Of a stretch of 64,000 nt of DNA, positions 8,577 to 16,392 are shown in pieces. Under the pieces are notes generated by a model that was not told where the DNA came from, searched no databases, and was given only the letters and a program-made list of their open reading frames with translations. This DNA comes from Sulfurimicrobium sp964552675. Lineage in GTDB: Bacteria > Pseudomonadota > Gammaproteobacteria > Burkholderiales > Sulfuricellaceae. Position numbers and translations under genes: made by a program. How positions within the stretch are numbered: position 1 is the first letter of the stretch; every line of letters begins with the position of its first letter. The stretch lies in the NCBI GenBank assembly GCA_964552675.1, contig CAZKHJ010000010.1:1-64000 (forward strand). The letters run 5' to 3'.

Positions 8577-10430
8577 TCAAGCTACTTCAGCCACCCGCAC
8601 ACCATGGAATTTGCACCGGACTTCCAGCTCCAGCAAGTCCACCGCATCGATCCTCACTTCCACCGCCGTGCCCGGTTCCATCTCCGCCATGCCGAAAACC
8701 CGCGTCACCAGCGGCAGGCTGTCGAAGCGCACCAGATTTTCCTTGATCACCGTGGCGGGCGCGATGCTGATATCCTCCTGCAGCAGGTAACGCAGACACC
8801 AGTAGCGCTCCATGCTGCGCTGCACATTACCATAGGCCTCGTGTGCCAGATCGAAATCGCGTATGGCAGAAAACAGGGCTTCGCTGTTCGGCGCATAGGG
8901 GGGTTCCTGCCCATACAGCAGGGCAATGATCTGGCGCTGGTTAAGCAGGTCGACATAGCGCCGCAATGGCGAACTGGACCAGGCATACTGCGCCACACCC
9001 AGCCCCTGATGCGGACCCGGCGTGGTGCTCATGCGCACCTTGCCATTATTCTGGCTGCGGTAGATCGCCGCCACACCGGCCTCGCTCAACTGCCTGGCCC
9101 AGTGGGAGTTGACCTGGATCATCAGCTCCGACACCACCTTGTCGATCGGCGAACCGCGCGGGCGTTCGCTGATGGCAACATGTTCGCCGTCAATCTCGAA
9201 ATTGTAGTCCTTGAACTGGCTCTGGCTGCCGACCTTGCCGCGCAGTTCCTCAAGCCGGCAGGCAAACTGCCACAGCATTTCCAGCTCCGCCCGGAACGGG
9301 TAATCCGGTCCGCCGTGGGCCAGGGTTTCAGCATTGAACACCGGTTCCAGGGTATCGTGGCGCAGGTTGGTGGCGATATGCACCCGTTCCACCCGGCTTT
9401 CCACGGCGAGAATTTCGTACTCCGGCGATACTTCCAGATACATGGACAGCGCCGGGTTGGCCGTGCCTTCGTTCAGGGTGAAGCATTCCACCACATCGTC
9501 CGGCAGCATGGTGATCTTGTGGCCCGGGATGTACACCGTGGAAAGGCGCTGCAGGGCGATATTGTCGAGCTCGGAGCCTGGTTCGAAACCCAGTGCGGGC
9601 GCCGCGATGTGAATGCCCACATGCCAGTTGCCATTGGGCAGGCGCTCTACCGAAAAGGCATCATCGATTTCCGTGGTGGCGGCATCATCGATGCTGAACG
9701 CCTCGACATCCGCCAGCGGCAGATCGTGTTCACGCTCGAAGCCGCCCACGATATCGAAACCGGTGCCGCGCGGAAAATGCTCCAGCACAAAGCGCCTGAA
9801 ATGGTAGTCATGGCTGGAGGGAATGGCACCACACTGCTCCAGCAGACGGGCAGCAGTCGCCCCCATGTCGGCGCAGGCCTTTTCCAGCGCCTTGTGTTCC
9901 AGGCTGTTCTTGTCCGGGTGATAGAGCAGCATTTCCACCACCCCGGGCGTAAATGTCTCCGGCAGGGTGGCATTACACAACTGGTTGACATAGCCAGCCA
10001 CAGTAGCAGCCTGCTGGCGTTTTTTCTCTTCGGAAGCCAGCGCTGCGCGCAGGTTTTCTTCCGGTGCGGCCTTGTAGCGGCCCTTGCCCTTCTTGTAGAA
10101 ATACATCGGCGCACCGTGCAGGCGAAGCGCCACCGCTGCCGCCTCCACCGGGCCAGGAGCGCGGCCGTAATATTCCTGGGCCAGCTCGTTGAACATGAAT
10201 TCGTCCGCCCCGCAGCATTGCCACAGGAAATCGGTGTCCAGTTCCGCAGCAGCCGCATCGGCGGCATCCATGAAACCCGCCACTGGCGGGTTCTCAAAGC
10301 GCAGCAGGACGTTGCCGGCCTTGATCTTGGCACGCTTGCCGTGCGGCGTCTCCACTTGCAGCGACGCGGTGTTGTCAGCCATCACGCTCGCCACCTTGAT
10401 GGCGCCGTCTTCTTCGTACAATACGTTCAT
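8577..10430 (-). CDS. RNB-domain exoribonuclease (RNase II/R family)
   Basis: 617-residue 3'-5' exoribonuclease. The RNB active-site segment S-I-D-D-A-A-T-T-E-I-D-D-A-F-S at residues 246-260 carries the clustered aspartates that bind magnesium. The N-terminus has a small beta domain in place of full cold-shock domains, and the C-terminus has a short beta-rich end rather than the basic tail of RNase R. This form, RNB with reduced accessory domains, is common in betaproteobacteria. Its substrate range is not known. A long open frame on the opposite strand is a coding shadow. Confidence 0.88.
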   Translation of the reverse strand: MNVLYEEDGAIKVASVMADNTASLQVETPHGKRAKIKAGNVLLRFENPPVAGFMDAADAAAAELDTDFLWQCCGADEFMFNELAQEYYGRAPGPVEAAAVALRLHGAPMYFYKKGKGRYKAAPEENLRAALASEEKKRQQAATVAGYVNQLCNATLPETFTPGVVEMLLYHPDKNSLEHKALEKACADMGATAARLLEQCGAIPSSHDYHFRRFVLEHFPRGTGFDIVGGFEREHDLPLADVEAFSIDDAATTEIDDAFSVERLPNGNWHVGIHIAAPALGFEPGSELDNIALQRLSTVYIPGHKITMLPDDVVECFTLNEGTANPALSMYLEVSPEYEILAVESRVERVHIATNLRHDTLEPVFNAETLAHGGPDYPFRAELEMLWQFACRLEELRGKVGSQSQFKDYNFEIDGEHVAISERPRGSPIDKVVSELMIQVNSHWARQLSEAGVAAIYRSQNNGKVRMSTTPGPHQGLGVAQYAWSSSPLRRYVDLLNQRQIIALLYGQEPPYAPNSEALFSAIRDFDLAHEAYGNVQRSMERYWCLRYLLQEDISIAPATVIKENLVRFDSLPLVTRVFGMAEMEPGTAVEVRIDAVDLLELEVRCKFHGVRVAEVA

Positions 10431-10452
10431 TCAAGTCTTTTCAAAATTAAAC

Positions 10453-10516
10453 GGTTAACCGCAAAGACGCCAAGTAAAGTTCTTCACTTTCCACTTCGCG
10501 CCTTTGCGGTTTAACC
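10453..10516. repeat. Inverted repeat of the GCAAAGACGC family, copy 1
   Basis: The gap between the RNB gene and mpl holds an imperfect palindrome: left arm GGTTAACCGCAAAGACGCC (from 10453) and right arm CTTCGCGCCTTTGCGGTTTA (from 10494), about 20 bases apart. The same arms recur at 45651-45776. Such elements are dispersed noncoding palindromes; function is unknown. Here it lies between two same-strand genes and could form a hairpin at the end of the mpl transcript. Confidence 0.75.
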
Positions 10517-10521
10517 ATTTT

Positions 10522-11862
10522 TCAGGAACGATCGGACAACAGCGCCGCCAGCAATTTGCCGTGCACGCCGCCAAAGCCGCCGTTGCTCATCACCAGCACG
10601 TGGTCGCCGGGACAGGCGGCGCCAGCCACTGCAAGCACCAGCGCCTCCAGATCGTCAAAGGCGGCTGCCTTCGCTCCCAGCGGCGCCAGCGCGGCGGCGG
10701 CATCCCAGCCCAGGTTTGCGCCATAGCAGAATACCTGATCGGCCTCCCTGAGGCTGGCGGGCAACGCATCTTTCATCACACCCAGCTTCATGGTGTTGGA
10801 GCGCGGTTCCAGCACCGCCAGGATGCGGGCGCTTCCCACTTTCTGCCGCAAGCCGCCCAGCGTGGTTTCAATCGCGGTGGGGTGATGGGCAAAGTCGTCA
10901 TAGACCGTAACCCCGTTCACCACGCCGCGCACTTCCATGCGCCGTTTGACATTGCGGAACTGCGCCAGCGCCTCGATCGCCACCTCGGCCGGCACCCCGG
11001 CATGACGGGCAGCCGCGATGGCGGCCAGCGCATTCAGGCGGTTGTGCTCGCCCATCAGGTCCCAGCACAACGTGCCCTGGAAAGCTTCCTTGAAGGCAAT
11101 GGTGTCGGCACCGCCGATCATCCAGCCATCCGCCACGCCGAAACGCTCCAGCGGCGTCCAGCAACCGCGCTGCAGCACCCGTTCCAGGCTGGCTTCGCGC
11201 CCATTAACCACGACCAGGCCAGCACCCGGAACAGTACGAACCAGATGATGGAACTGGGTTTCGATGGCGGCCAGATCGGGGAAAATGTCAGCGTGGTCGA
11301 ATTCCAGATTGTTGAGAATCGCCGTGCGTGGATGGTAATGGACAAACTTGGAACGCTTGTCGAAAAAGGCAGTGTCGTATTCATCCGCCTCGATGACGAA
11401 AAAGGGCGATTCGGTGAGCCGCGCCGAAATGCCGAAATTCTGCGGCACGCCGCCGACCAGGAAACCCGGGCTGAGGTTGCCGTATTCCAGTATCCACGCC
11501 AGCATCGAGGACGTGGTGGTCTTGCCGTGGGTGCCCGCCACGGCCAGCACCCATTTTTCCCTGAGCACGTTCTCGTACAACCACTGCGGGCCGGAAATGT
11601 AGGGCAGGCCGCGATCGAGAATGGCCTCCATGAGGGGATTGCCACGGCTGACCACATTGCCGATCACATAGATGTCCGGCTCCAGCCCGAGCTGTTCCGG
11701 GCCGAAGCCTTCGACCAGGGCAATGCCCTGGGCCTCGAGCTGGGTGCTCATGGGGGGATAGACATTGGCATCGCAACCGGTGACGCGGTGGCCTGCCTGT
11801 TTGGCAATCGCCGCGATACCGCCCATGAAGGTGCCGCAGATGCCGAGAATGTGGATATGCAT
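10522..11862 (-). CDS. mpl: UDP-N-acetylmuramate:tripeptide ligase Mpl
   Basis: 446-residue Mur-type ligase that joins recycled L-Ala-gamma-D-Glu-meso-DAP to UDP-MurNAc in peptidoglycan recycling. The N-terminal G-I-C-G-T-F-M-G-G motif (8-15) binds the UDP substrate and A-G-T-H-G-K-T-T-T at 109-117 is the ATP P-loop. Its presence indicates meso-DAP peptidoglycan. No good ribosome site precedes the ATG, and a TATAAT box lies only about 9 bases upstream of it, so the mRNA may be almost leaderless. The upstream DUF2279 gene is separated by a stem-loop. Confidence 0.95.
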   Translation of the reverse strand: MHIHILGICGTFMGGIAAIAKQAGHRVTGCDANVYPPMSTQLEAQGIALVEGFGPEQLGLEPDIYVIGNVVSRGNPLMEAILDRGLPYISGPQWLYENVLREKWVLAVAGTHGKTTTSSMLAWILEYGNLSPGFLVGGVPQNFGISARLTESPFFVIEADEYDTAFFDKRSKFVHYHPRTAILNNLEFDHADIFPDLAAIETQFHHLVRTVPGAGLVVVNGREASLERVLQRGCWTPLERFGVADGWMIGGADTIAFKEAFQGTLCWDLMGEHNRLNALAAIAAARHAGVPAEVAIEALAQFRNVKRRMEVRGVVNGVTVYDDFAHHPTAIETTLGGLRQKVGSARILAVLEPRSNTMKLGVMKDALPASLREADQVFCYGANLGWDAAAALAPLGAKAAAFDDLEALVLAVAGAACPGDHVLVMSNGGFGGVHGKLLAALLSDRS

Positions 11863-11871
11863 AGGGAGCGG

Positions 11872-11900
11872 ATTATAGCCTGTAACGCGGGGGCTGTCCG
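11872..11900 (-). promoter_or_regulatory. Candidate sigma70 promoter for mpl
   Basis: Read on the minus strand: CGGACA (-35, 11895-11900), 17-base spacer, TATAAT (-10, 11872-11877). The -10 is a perfect match and the -35 matches 4 of 6. The predicted start would leave a very short leader before the mpl ATG at 11862. The -35 lies in the loop of the stem-loop described next. Confidence 0.45.
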
Positions 11901-11928
11901 CCGCCTCCCCCGCCGTGCGGTTTACAGG
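11879..11928 (-). terminator. Nested stem-loop after the DUF2279 gene
   Basis: On the minus strand an outer CCTGTAA/TTACAGG pair (11922-11928 with 11879-11885) encloses a GCGGGGG/CCCCCGC pair (written on the plus strand; 11887-11893 with 11907-11913). It begins at the stop codon of the DUF2279 gene. There is no U-run after it, so it is terminator-like rather than a classic intrinsic terminator. Confidence 0.4.
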
Positions 11929-12836
11929 CGGTGCTCGGCGAGCGCGGCAGTACCGGGGATCTGCAGCACTTCCAGCAGTCCGTTGCTGATTTTCTGCGCG
12001 CGGCTGCCCCGGCTGTCCCTGAATATGCTTGCGCCAAGAATCTCCGCCACATTGAGGGAAACGCCATAGTACAGATTGCGGCTGCGCTCGCCCCCGGCTG
12101 CCGGTTCATAGCCGCGCGAGCCATAACCCACCGCCAGCTCGAAATAGCGCAGCGGCTCAATGCTGCGCAGCGAGGGAATGCCGCTGGCCTTGAGTGCCAG
12201 CAGGTAGGTCTGGCCGCTATGGTCGTCAACCGGATCGATCTGATGGAGGCGCCGGGCATCCGATGAAGGCCAGTACATGAGGCGAAAATCCATCACTTCA
12301 TCCAGCGCCGGGTTCCTCTCCAGCAGCAGGCTCAGACCGCTGCCAAGGGTATTCATCACCAGGTCTTCCTTGCTGAAGCGGAACTTGCTGGAATAACCAT
12401 CGCCGACTTCCACCGCCAGCATCACCCCCCAGGCCGTCGCTGCTGCCATCCACGCGGCAGTGCCACGGTCATTGCCGGCCCACTCGAAGGCGCTGGTGAG
12501 CAGGCGCGTGCCGACATAGGTCGAATACAGGTGTCCGAACTTGTCGGCCCCGCCGGTGTAGGTGCCCTGCCCGAACCAGCCTTCGTTGACAGTCTTGAAC
12601 TCCGAGCTCATGCTGTCCTTCCACCAGTGCGCGGAGCCGTACCACAATACGCCCGCCGCAGCGCCACCAACCAGCAGGCCCGTGCGCAGGCGTTTGTTCT
12701 CCGCCGTCAGCGCCCCATCCTCGCCCAGCGAAGGCAGTCGTGGAAACTCGATACGCTGTTCCTCGACGACCGGTTCAGCACCCGCGACACCACTCCAGCA
12801 GGTCAGCAACAGCAAGGCAAAAAGAGCTTTTCTCAT
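11922..12836 (-). CDS. DUF2279 (YfiM-like) exported protein
   Basis: 304-residue protein with a signal peptide (M-R-K-A-L-F then hydrophobic, cut near A20). The DUF2279 core has G-G-A-D-K-F-G-H-L-Y-S-T-Y at about residues 97-109 and further hydrophobic helices to about residue 170, then a C-terminal beta-rich part. Function is unknown; the family is envelope-associated. I start at the ATG at 12836, which overlaps the xthA stop by 4 bases; a longer frame adds 28 residues from inside xthA and would hide the signal peptide. Probably co-transcribed with xthA. Confidence 0.78.
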   Translation of the reverse strand: MRKALFALLLLTCWSGVAGAEPVVEEQRIEFPRLPSLGEDGALTAENKRLRTGLLVGGAAAGVLWYGSAHWWKDSMSSEFKTVNEGWFGQGTYTGGADKFGHLYSTYVGTRLLTSAFEWAGNDRGTAAWMAAATAWGVMLAVEVGDGYSSKFRFSKEDLVMNTLGSGLSLLLERNPALDEVMDFRLMYWPSSDARRLHQIDPVDDHSGQTYLLALKASGIPSLRSIEPLRYFELAVGYGSRGYEPAAGGERSRNLYYGVSLNVAEILGASIFRDSRGSRAQKISNGLLEVLQIPGTAALAEHRL

Positions 12837-13600
12837 GACAAAATCTCGGCAATTACGGGCGCATGGTCGGAAGGTCGTTCCAGCTTGCGTGGGACGGTGT
12901 CGACCACGCAAGAGGAACACCCCGGCACCAGCGTCGTGCTCAGTAAAATATGGTCGATACGCAGGCCCATTTTACGACGAAAGGCCTGGAGACGATAATC
13001 CCACCAGGTAAAGGATTTCTCCTCCTGCTCAAACAGGCGGAAGCTGTCGCTCAGGCCAAGCTGCAACAGCTTCCCGAATGCCTCGCGCTCGGCTGCGGTG
13101 CATAGCACCTGCCCTTCCCAGGCCTTGGGGTCGTACACATCGCGGTCTTCCGGGGCAATATTATAGTCGCCCAGCAAGACCAGATCCGGATAGCGCGTCA
13201 ACTCCCCCCTGAGCCAGTCCGTGAGCGCGGCCAGCCATTGCAGCTTGTACTGGTATTTGTCGGAATCCACGCTCTGGCCGTTGGGGATATACACGCACAC
13301 CACGCGCACCCCGCCGAGAGTGGCTGCCAGCACCCTTTTCTGCTCGTCGGCGTAACCGGGAATGCCGGTGCTCACATCCTGCGCGATCTCCCTGCTCAGG
13401 ATGGCCACGCCGTTATAGGTTTTCTGCCCGGAAAAACAGGCGTGGTAACCCGCCGCCTCAATCTCGGCCAGGGGAAAGTTTTTATCCTCCAGCTTCAGTT
13501 CCTGCAGGCACAACGCATCCGGCTGGTTCGCCGCCAGCCAGTCCAGTACCTGGGGCAGACGGACCTTGAGGGAGTTGACGTTCCAGGTGGCAATCTTCAT
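12833..13600 (-). CDS. xthA: Exodeoxyribonuclease III
   Basis: 255-residue EEP-superfamily nuclease that cuts at abasic sites and degrades 3' ends in base-excision repair. Visible family motifs: W-N-V-N-S at residues 6-10, L-Q-E-L-K with the metal-binding Glu, Y-I-P-N-G, G-D-Y-N-I-A-P with catalytic Asp and Asn, and the C-terminal S-D-H-A-P with the catalytic Asp-His. Length is normal. The 3' end is coupled to the DUF2279 gene. Confidence 0.95.
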   Translation of the reverse strand: MKIATWNVNSLKVRLPQVLDWLAANQPDALCLQELKLEDKNFPLAEIEAAGYHACFSGQKTYNGVAILSREIAQDVSTGIPGYADEQKRVLAATLGGVRVVCVYIPNGQSVDSDKYQYKLQWLAALTDWLRGELTRYPDLVLLGDYNIAPEDRDVYDPKAWEGQVLCTAAEREAFGKLLQLGLSDSFRLFEQEEKSFTWWDYRLQAFRRKMGLRIDHILLSTTLVPGCSSCVVDTVPRKLERPSDHAPVIAEILS

Positions 13601-13712
13601 GAAGACATTAAACCCAGTAATAGCGCGACATTAAACATATATATCCGTTCTAGCTACACAAATAGAGCCTGCCGGGTAACCCAGCACCAGTTGCCAATCT
13701 GCCAGAACATGC

Positions 13713-14372
13713 TCAAACAGCCTCCGCAATCAACCGGCGCAGGCCATCGCAAAACTTGCCGAAGCTGGGCGATACATTGCTATCAGGCTCCAACAATGGA
13801 CCTATTTTCTCGGCCCATTCATGCTTGATCTGTCCTGGTAAAGGCCAGCCCGCTTTCTTGATGGCCGTCGATCCACCCGGATACACCGCATCGGCGAGCA
13901 ACTCCCAGGTGTCGCAAGCGCTATCCTGAGTGTAACGGTTCAGCACATCAGCCTTGGCGCGCGGATATGCGCTCTCCAAAGCCTGCCTGTCACCCAGATA
14001 CCAAGCTTCCACTTCTTCAATGGCAAGCCTGAAAAGAGTTTTGGGCGCGGGGTTACATCCCACGGCCAAAGCCTTGAGTTCAGCCAGAAAGTCCACGCAA
14101 TTGCGCTTATCAGTGTCCAGCACAACCACAACAGCATCGATCCCGGGTGTTCTGCCATAGCCCTGCAACAAGCGCGGCAACTGATCAAGCAGGATCCGCT
14201 TCGCCGGGTCTGCGCCTGCATTGAGATTCTTCGGAATACGGCCTATACCTTTGTAGGCATGCACACGCCAGCTATGCGGGCCACCTTGTTCCCCAAGCAA
14301 CTTGGGCAAAATCACCTCCAGCAGCTTCTCTCCAGAGCTGTCTTCCACCAGTATCTCGATGTGCATGTTCAC
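13713..14372 (-). CDS. DUF4276 family protein (TOPRIM-like, putative nuclease partner)
   Basis: 219-residue protein of the DUF4276 type. A TOPRIM-like set of acidic residues is visible: E10 in the first strand, D86-x-D88 after V-V-V-V-L, and the A-I-E-E-V-E-A-W-Y-L-G-D signature at about 117-128. TOPRIM domains bind magnesium in nucleases and topoisomerases, so a nuclease or similar role is likely but unproven. The start is GTG at 14372, overlapping the ATPase stop by 4 bases; an ATG two codons later (14366) has equally good ribosome-site spacing. It forms a two-gene unit with the ATPase upstream, in the manner of ATPase-TOPRIM defence pairs. Confidence 0.75.
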   Translation of the reverse strand: MNMHIEILVEDSSGEKLLEVILPKLLGEQGGPHSWRVHAYKGIGRIPKNLNAGADPAKRILLDQLPRLLQGYGRTPGIDAVVVVLDTDKRNCVDFLAELKALAVGCNPAPKTLFRLAIEEVEAWYLGDRQALESAYPRAKADVLNRYTQDSACDTWELLADAVYPGGSTAIKKAGWPLPGQIKHEWAEKIGPLLEPDSNVSPSFGKFCDGLRRLIAEAV

Positions 14373-15598
14373 CTCGCATCAAGATAATCGCTGTACCAAA
14401 GTCCGCCCAGAGGCAGCCCTTCGGCGACAAGGTTCTTGACGATATCCAGCTCGGAAACCCGGCGAATAGTCGAAAAACCATCCTGGCCCTTTTCCAGAAT
14501 CCACACCTCCTCCGGAGAGAGAGCATCCACGAAATACGGCTGATGCGTGGTTACAAATACCTGCGGGGCATTCTTCCTGCCTGTGGCATGTGCCCGAAAT
14601 TCCTGTGCTAACGCCTCTAGCAGCTTGTGATAAAGCCCATTTTCCGGCTCCTCGATGCAGATAAAGGGCGGCGGCTCGGGGTCTTCCATCAGCAACAGGT
14701 AGGCAAACATCTTCAGAGTGCCATCGGACATCTGTTGGGCAAAGAACGGATCGCCAAACGCGCCATCGTTGAAGCGCAGCAGCACACGCTTGTCATCGGT
14801 CACCTTGGTGTCGATTTTGGTGATGCCAGGAATCTTGCTGGCGATGCGATCAAGGATGCTCTTGAAGCGATCTTTGTGCTCACGCTCCATGAACTGCACC
14901 ACGTTGCCAATGTTATCGCCGTGCACGTTCAAATGCCTCTGCGGGCCGGCTGTTGGCAGGCTGCGCGCCGCATCCGGGTAAAAGTAAGAGAGATACCACC
15001 CCTTGAGGAAGTCTCTGAACTTGGCAATGCGCGGATGCTCCTTCAATGTTCCCAGGGTGGAAATGCCCAGTTCGCGCGGGTCGGTCAGCTCCACCAAACT
15101 GCTGGCATTGTCTTCCTCTTCTGTGTCACCAATGGCGTCCTCGCCTGCCCACACCGTGCCCTTGCCATGTTCCAGCCGCAAAAAGGGATAAGGTCGCCCG
15201 TATTTCTGGTTCTTGCGGCGCTGACGCAATGCCTCGGACAGCACGAAGGGGCGGCCACTGGCATCCAGATCAATCGCTAGTTCGTAAGTGATTGGGCGTT
15301 CGTTTTGTGCCTCGCGGTAGTAGATCTCAAACCGAATTGGCTCCGACATACCCTTTGAACGCATCCTTTCGAACCCACCACGCTGTTTCATGTCGCAGGC
15401 GGTTTCCACATCGGTGGCAAGACAATCCGCTACAAATCCAAAGGCATCAAACAGGGTGCTCTTACCAACACCGTTCTTGCCGATTACCACTGTGAATGGT
15501 GTGAGTGGCTCGCCTATCTGCTCCCCCGATAGCTTGCCCAGCGAAACATCGTGCAAAGCTCGAAAATTTTGGACGCGAAATCCTTCGATGATGGCCAC
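14369..15598 (-). CDS. AAA ATPase (AAA15/21, OLD/RecF-like)
   Basis: 409-residue ABC-like ATPase. Walker A G-K-N-G-V-G-K-S-T is at residues 40-48, an S-D-G-T-L-K signature at 291-296, Walker B F-I-C-I-E-E-P-E-N at 312-320, and a switch histidine H352 in V-T-T-H-Q-P. The N-terminus (F-R-V-Q-N-F-R-A-L) is typical of RecF/OLD/SMC-type proteins. It lacks its own TOPRIM domain; the coupled DUF4276 gene supplies one, as in split OLD-like or PARIS-like pairs. Cellular role is inferred: possible phage or plasmid defence. It lies between the housekeeping xthA region and the DUF928 gene. Confidence 0.82.
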   Translation of the reverse strand: MAIIEGFRVQNFRALHDVSLGKLSGEQIGEPLTPFTVVIGKNGVGKSTLFDAFGFVADCLATDVETACDMKQRGGFERMRSKGMSEPIRFEIYYREAQNERPITYELAIDLDASGRPFVLSEALRQRRKNQKYGRPYPFLRLEHGKGTVWAGEDAIGDTEEEDNASSLVELTDPRELGISTLGTLKEHPRIAKFRDFLKGWYLSYFYPDAARSLPTAGPQRHLNVHGDNIGNVVQFMEREHKDRFKSILDRIASKIPGITKIDTKVTDDKRVLLRFNDGAFGDPFFAQQMSDGTLKMFAYLLLMEDPEPPPFICIEEPENGLYHKLLEALAQEFRAHATGRKNAPQVFVTTHQPYFVDALSPEEVWILEKGQDGFSTIRRVSELDIVKNLVAEGLPLGGLWYSDYLDAR

Positions 15599-15663
15599 TT
15601 AGTTTTCCTCCGTTCTTGTCAATGCCAGGCCATAGAGCGTCTTGCAGGTGGCAACTTCTCCGG

Positions 15664-16392
15664 TCAGGGCTTGGCCAGGTCGAAACGCGCCGCCTCATCC
15701 AGACCTGCCTGCTCCAGCAGGGCAGCGCGCTGCTGCCGCAATGCGGCGTCACCGGGATTGGCTGCAATCAGATCGGAGACCGTGGCAATCGCATCGTACC
15801 AGTAGCCTTCCTCGGCATAGATGAAGGGCACGGCCCGCTTGTCGGCCTGGGCCAGCTTCTGCGTCAGGGCCGGTGGCGCTTCGTTGCGCATGATGGTGCC
15901 GCTGGCGATGACATCGTTGGAACGTTGCTGCGGGTCCGTCACCATGCCGACGAACCAGCGGTACTCGATACCGGGTTTGAGCTGAATGCCCAGATCCTTC
16001 AGGCGCAAGCGCTGGATGCCGGCCCGGGTCGGGGTATCGAGCTTTTTCTCCACCAGCGGCTGGATGGCCTGATCATTGATGACGGTGATCTCCAGTTTGG
16101 TGGCCACGGGTTTTGACAGATACCAGTACAGATCGGGCTGCGTCTGGGTGGTGAGGCCGGTATGGTCGGGGGCGAGAACGGCAATGCGCGGCACGCCGCC
16201 GCTGTCCGCGCCCCGGCTCCCGCCGCCCACCCGGCTGGCGGGCGCGCCGCGCAAGGGCGGTTTATAGGCGGGGAGCAGGGACGAAGAAGCCGCCGGGGCC
16301 GCAGTGACCTCGGCCGCAGCCACACCCACACCCGCGACATGGGCTGCCAGCAGAACGGCCAGCGCCCAACCGGAAATCAGCTTGATGCTCAT
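15664..16392 (-). CDS. DUF928 periplasmic protein
   Basis: 242-residue protein with a signal peptide (about residues 1-28), a proline/glycine-rich stretch to about residue 65, then a DUF928 domain to the end that starts with the A-P-D-H-T-G-L-T-T segment and has W-Y-L-S-K-P-like features. DUF928 is of unknown function and, to my knowledge, is seen mainly near CHASE2 cyclases, CHAT proteins and two-partner-secretion genes, notably in cyanobacteria. Its start overlaps the CHASE2 gene stop by 4 bases, so it is co-translated with it. A periplasmic partner of the CHASE2 sensor is a fair guess. Confidence 0.8.
   Translation of the reverse strand: MSIKLISGWALAVLLAAHVAGVGVAAAEVTAAPAASSSLLPAYKPPLRGAPASRVGGGSRGADSGGVPRIAVLAPDHTGLTTQTQPDLYWYLSKPVATKLEITVINDQAIQPLVEKKLDTPTRAGIQRLRLKDLGIQLKPGIEYRWFVGMVTDPQQRSNDVIASGTIMRNEAPPALTQKLAQADKRAVPFIYAEEGYWYDAIATVSDLIAANPGDAALRQQRAALLEQAGLDEAARFDLAKP

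Noticed and set aside
8604..10514. 636-residue open frame on the plus strand opposite the RNB gene
   Set aside because: Its product is rich in H, Q and R as expected from the antisense of a GC-rich gene; the minus-strand RNB gene has clear motifs.
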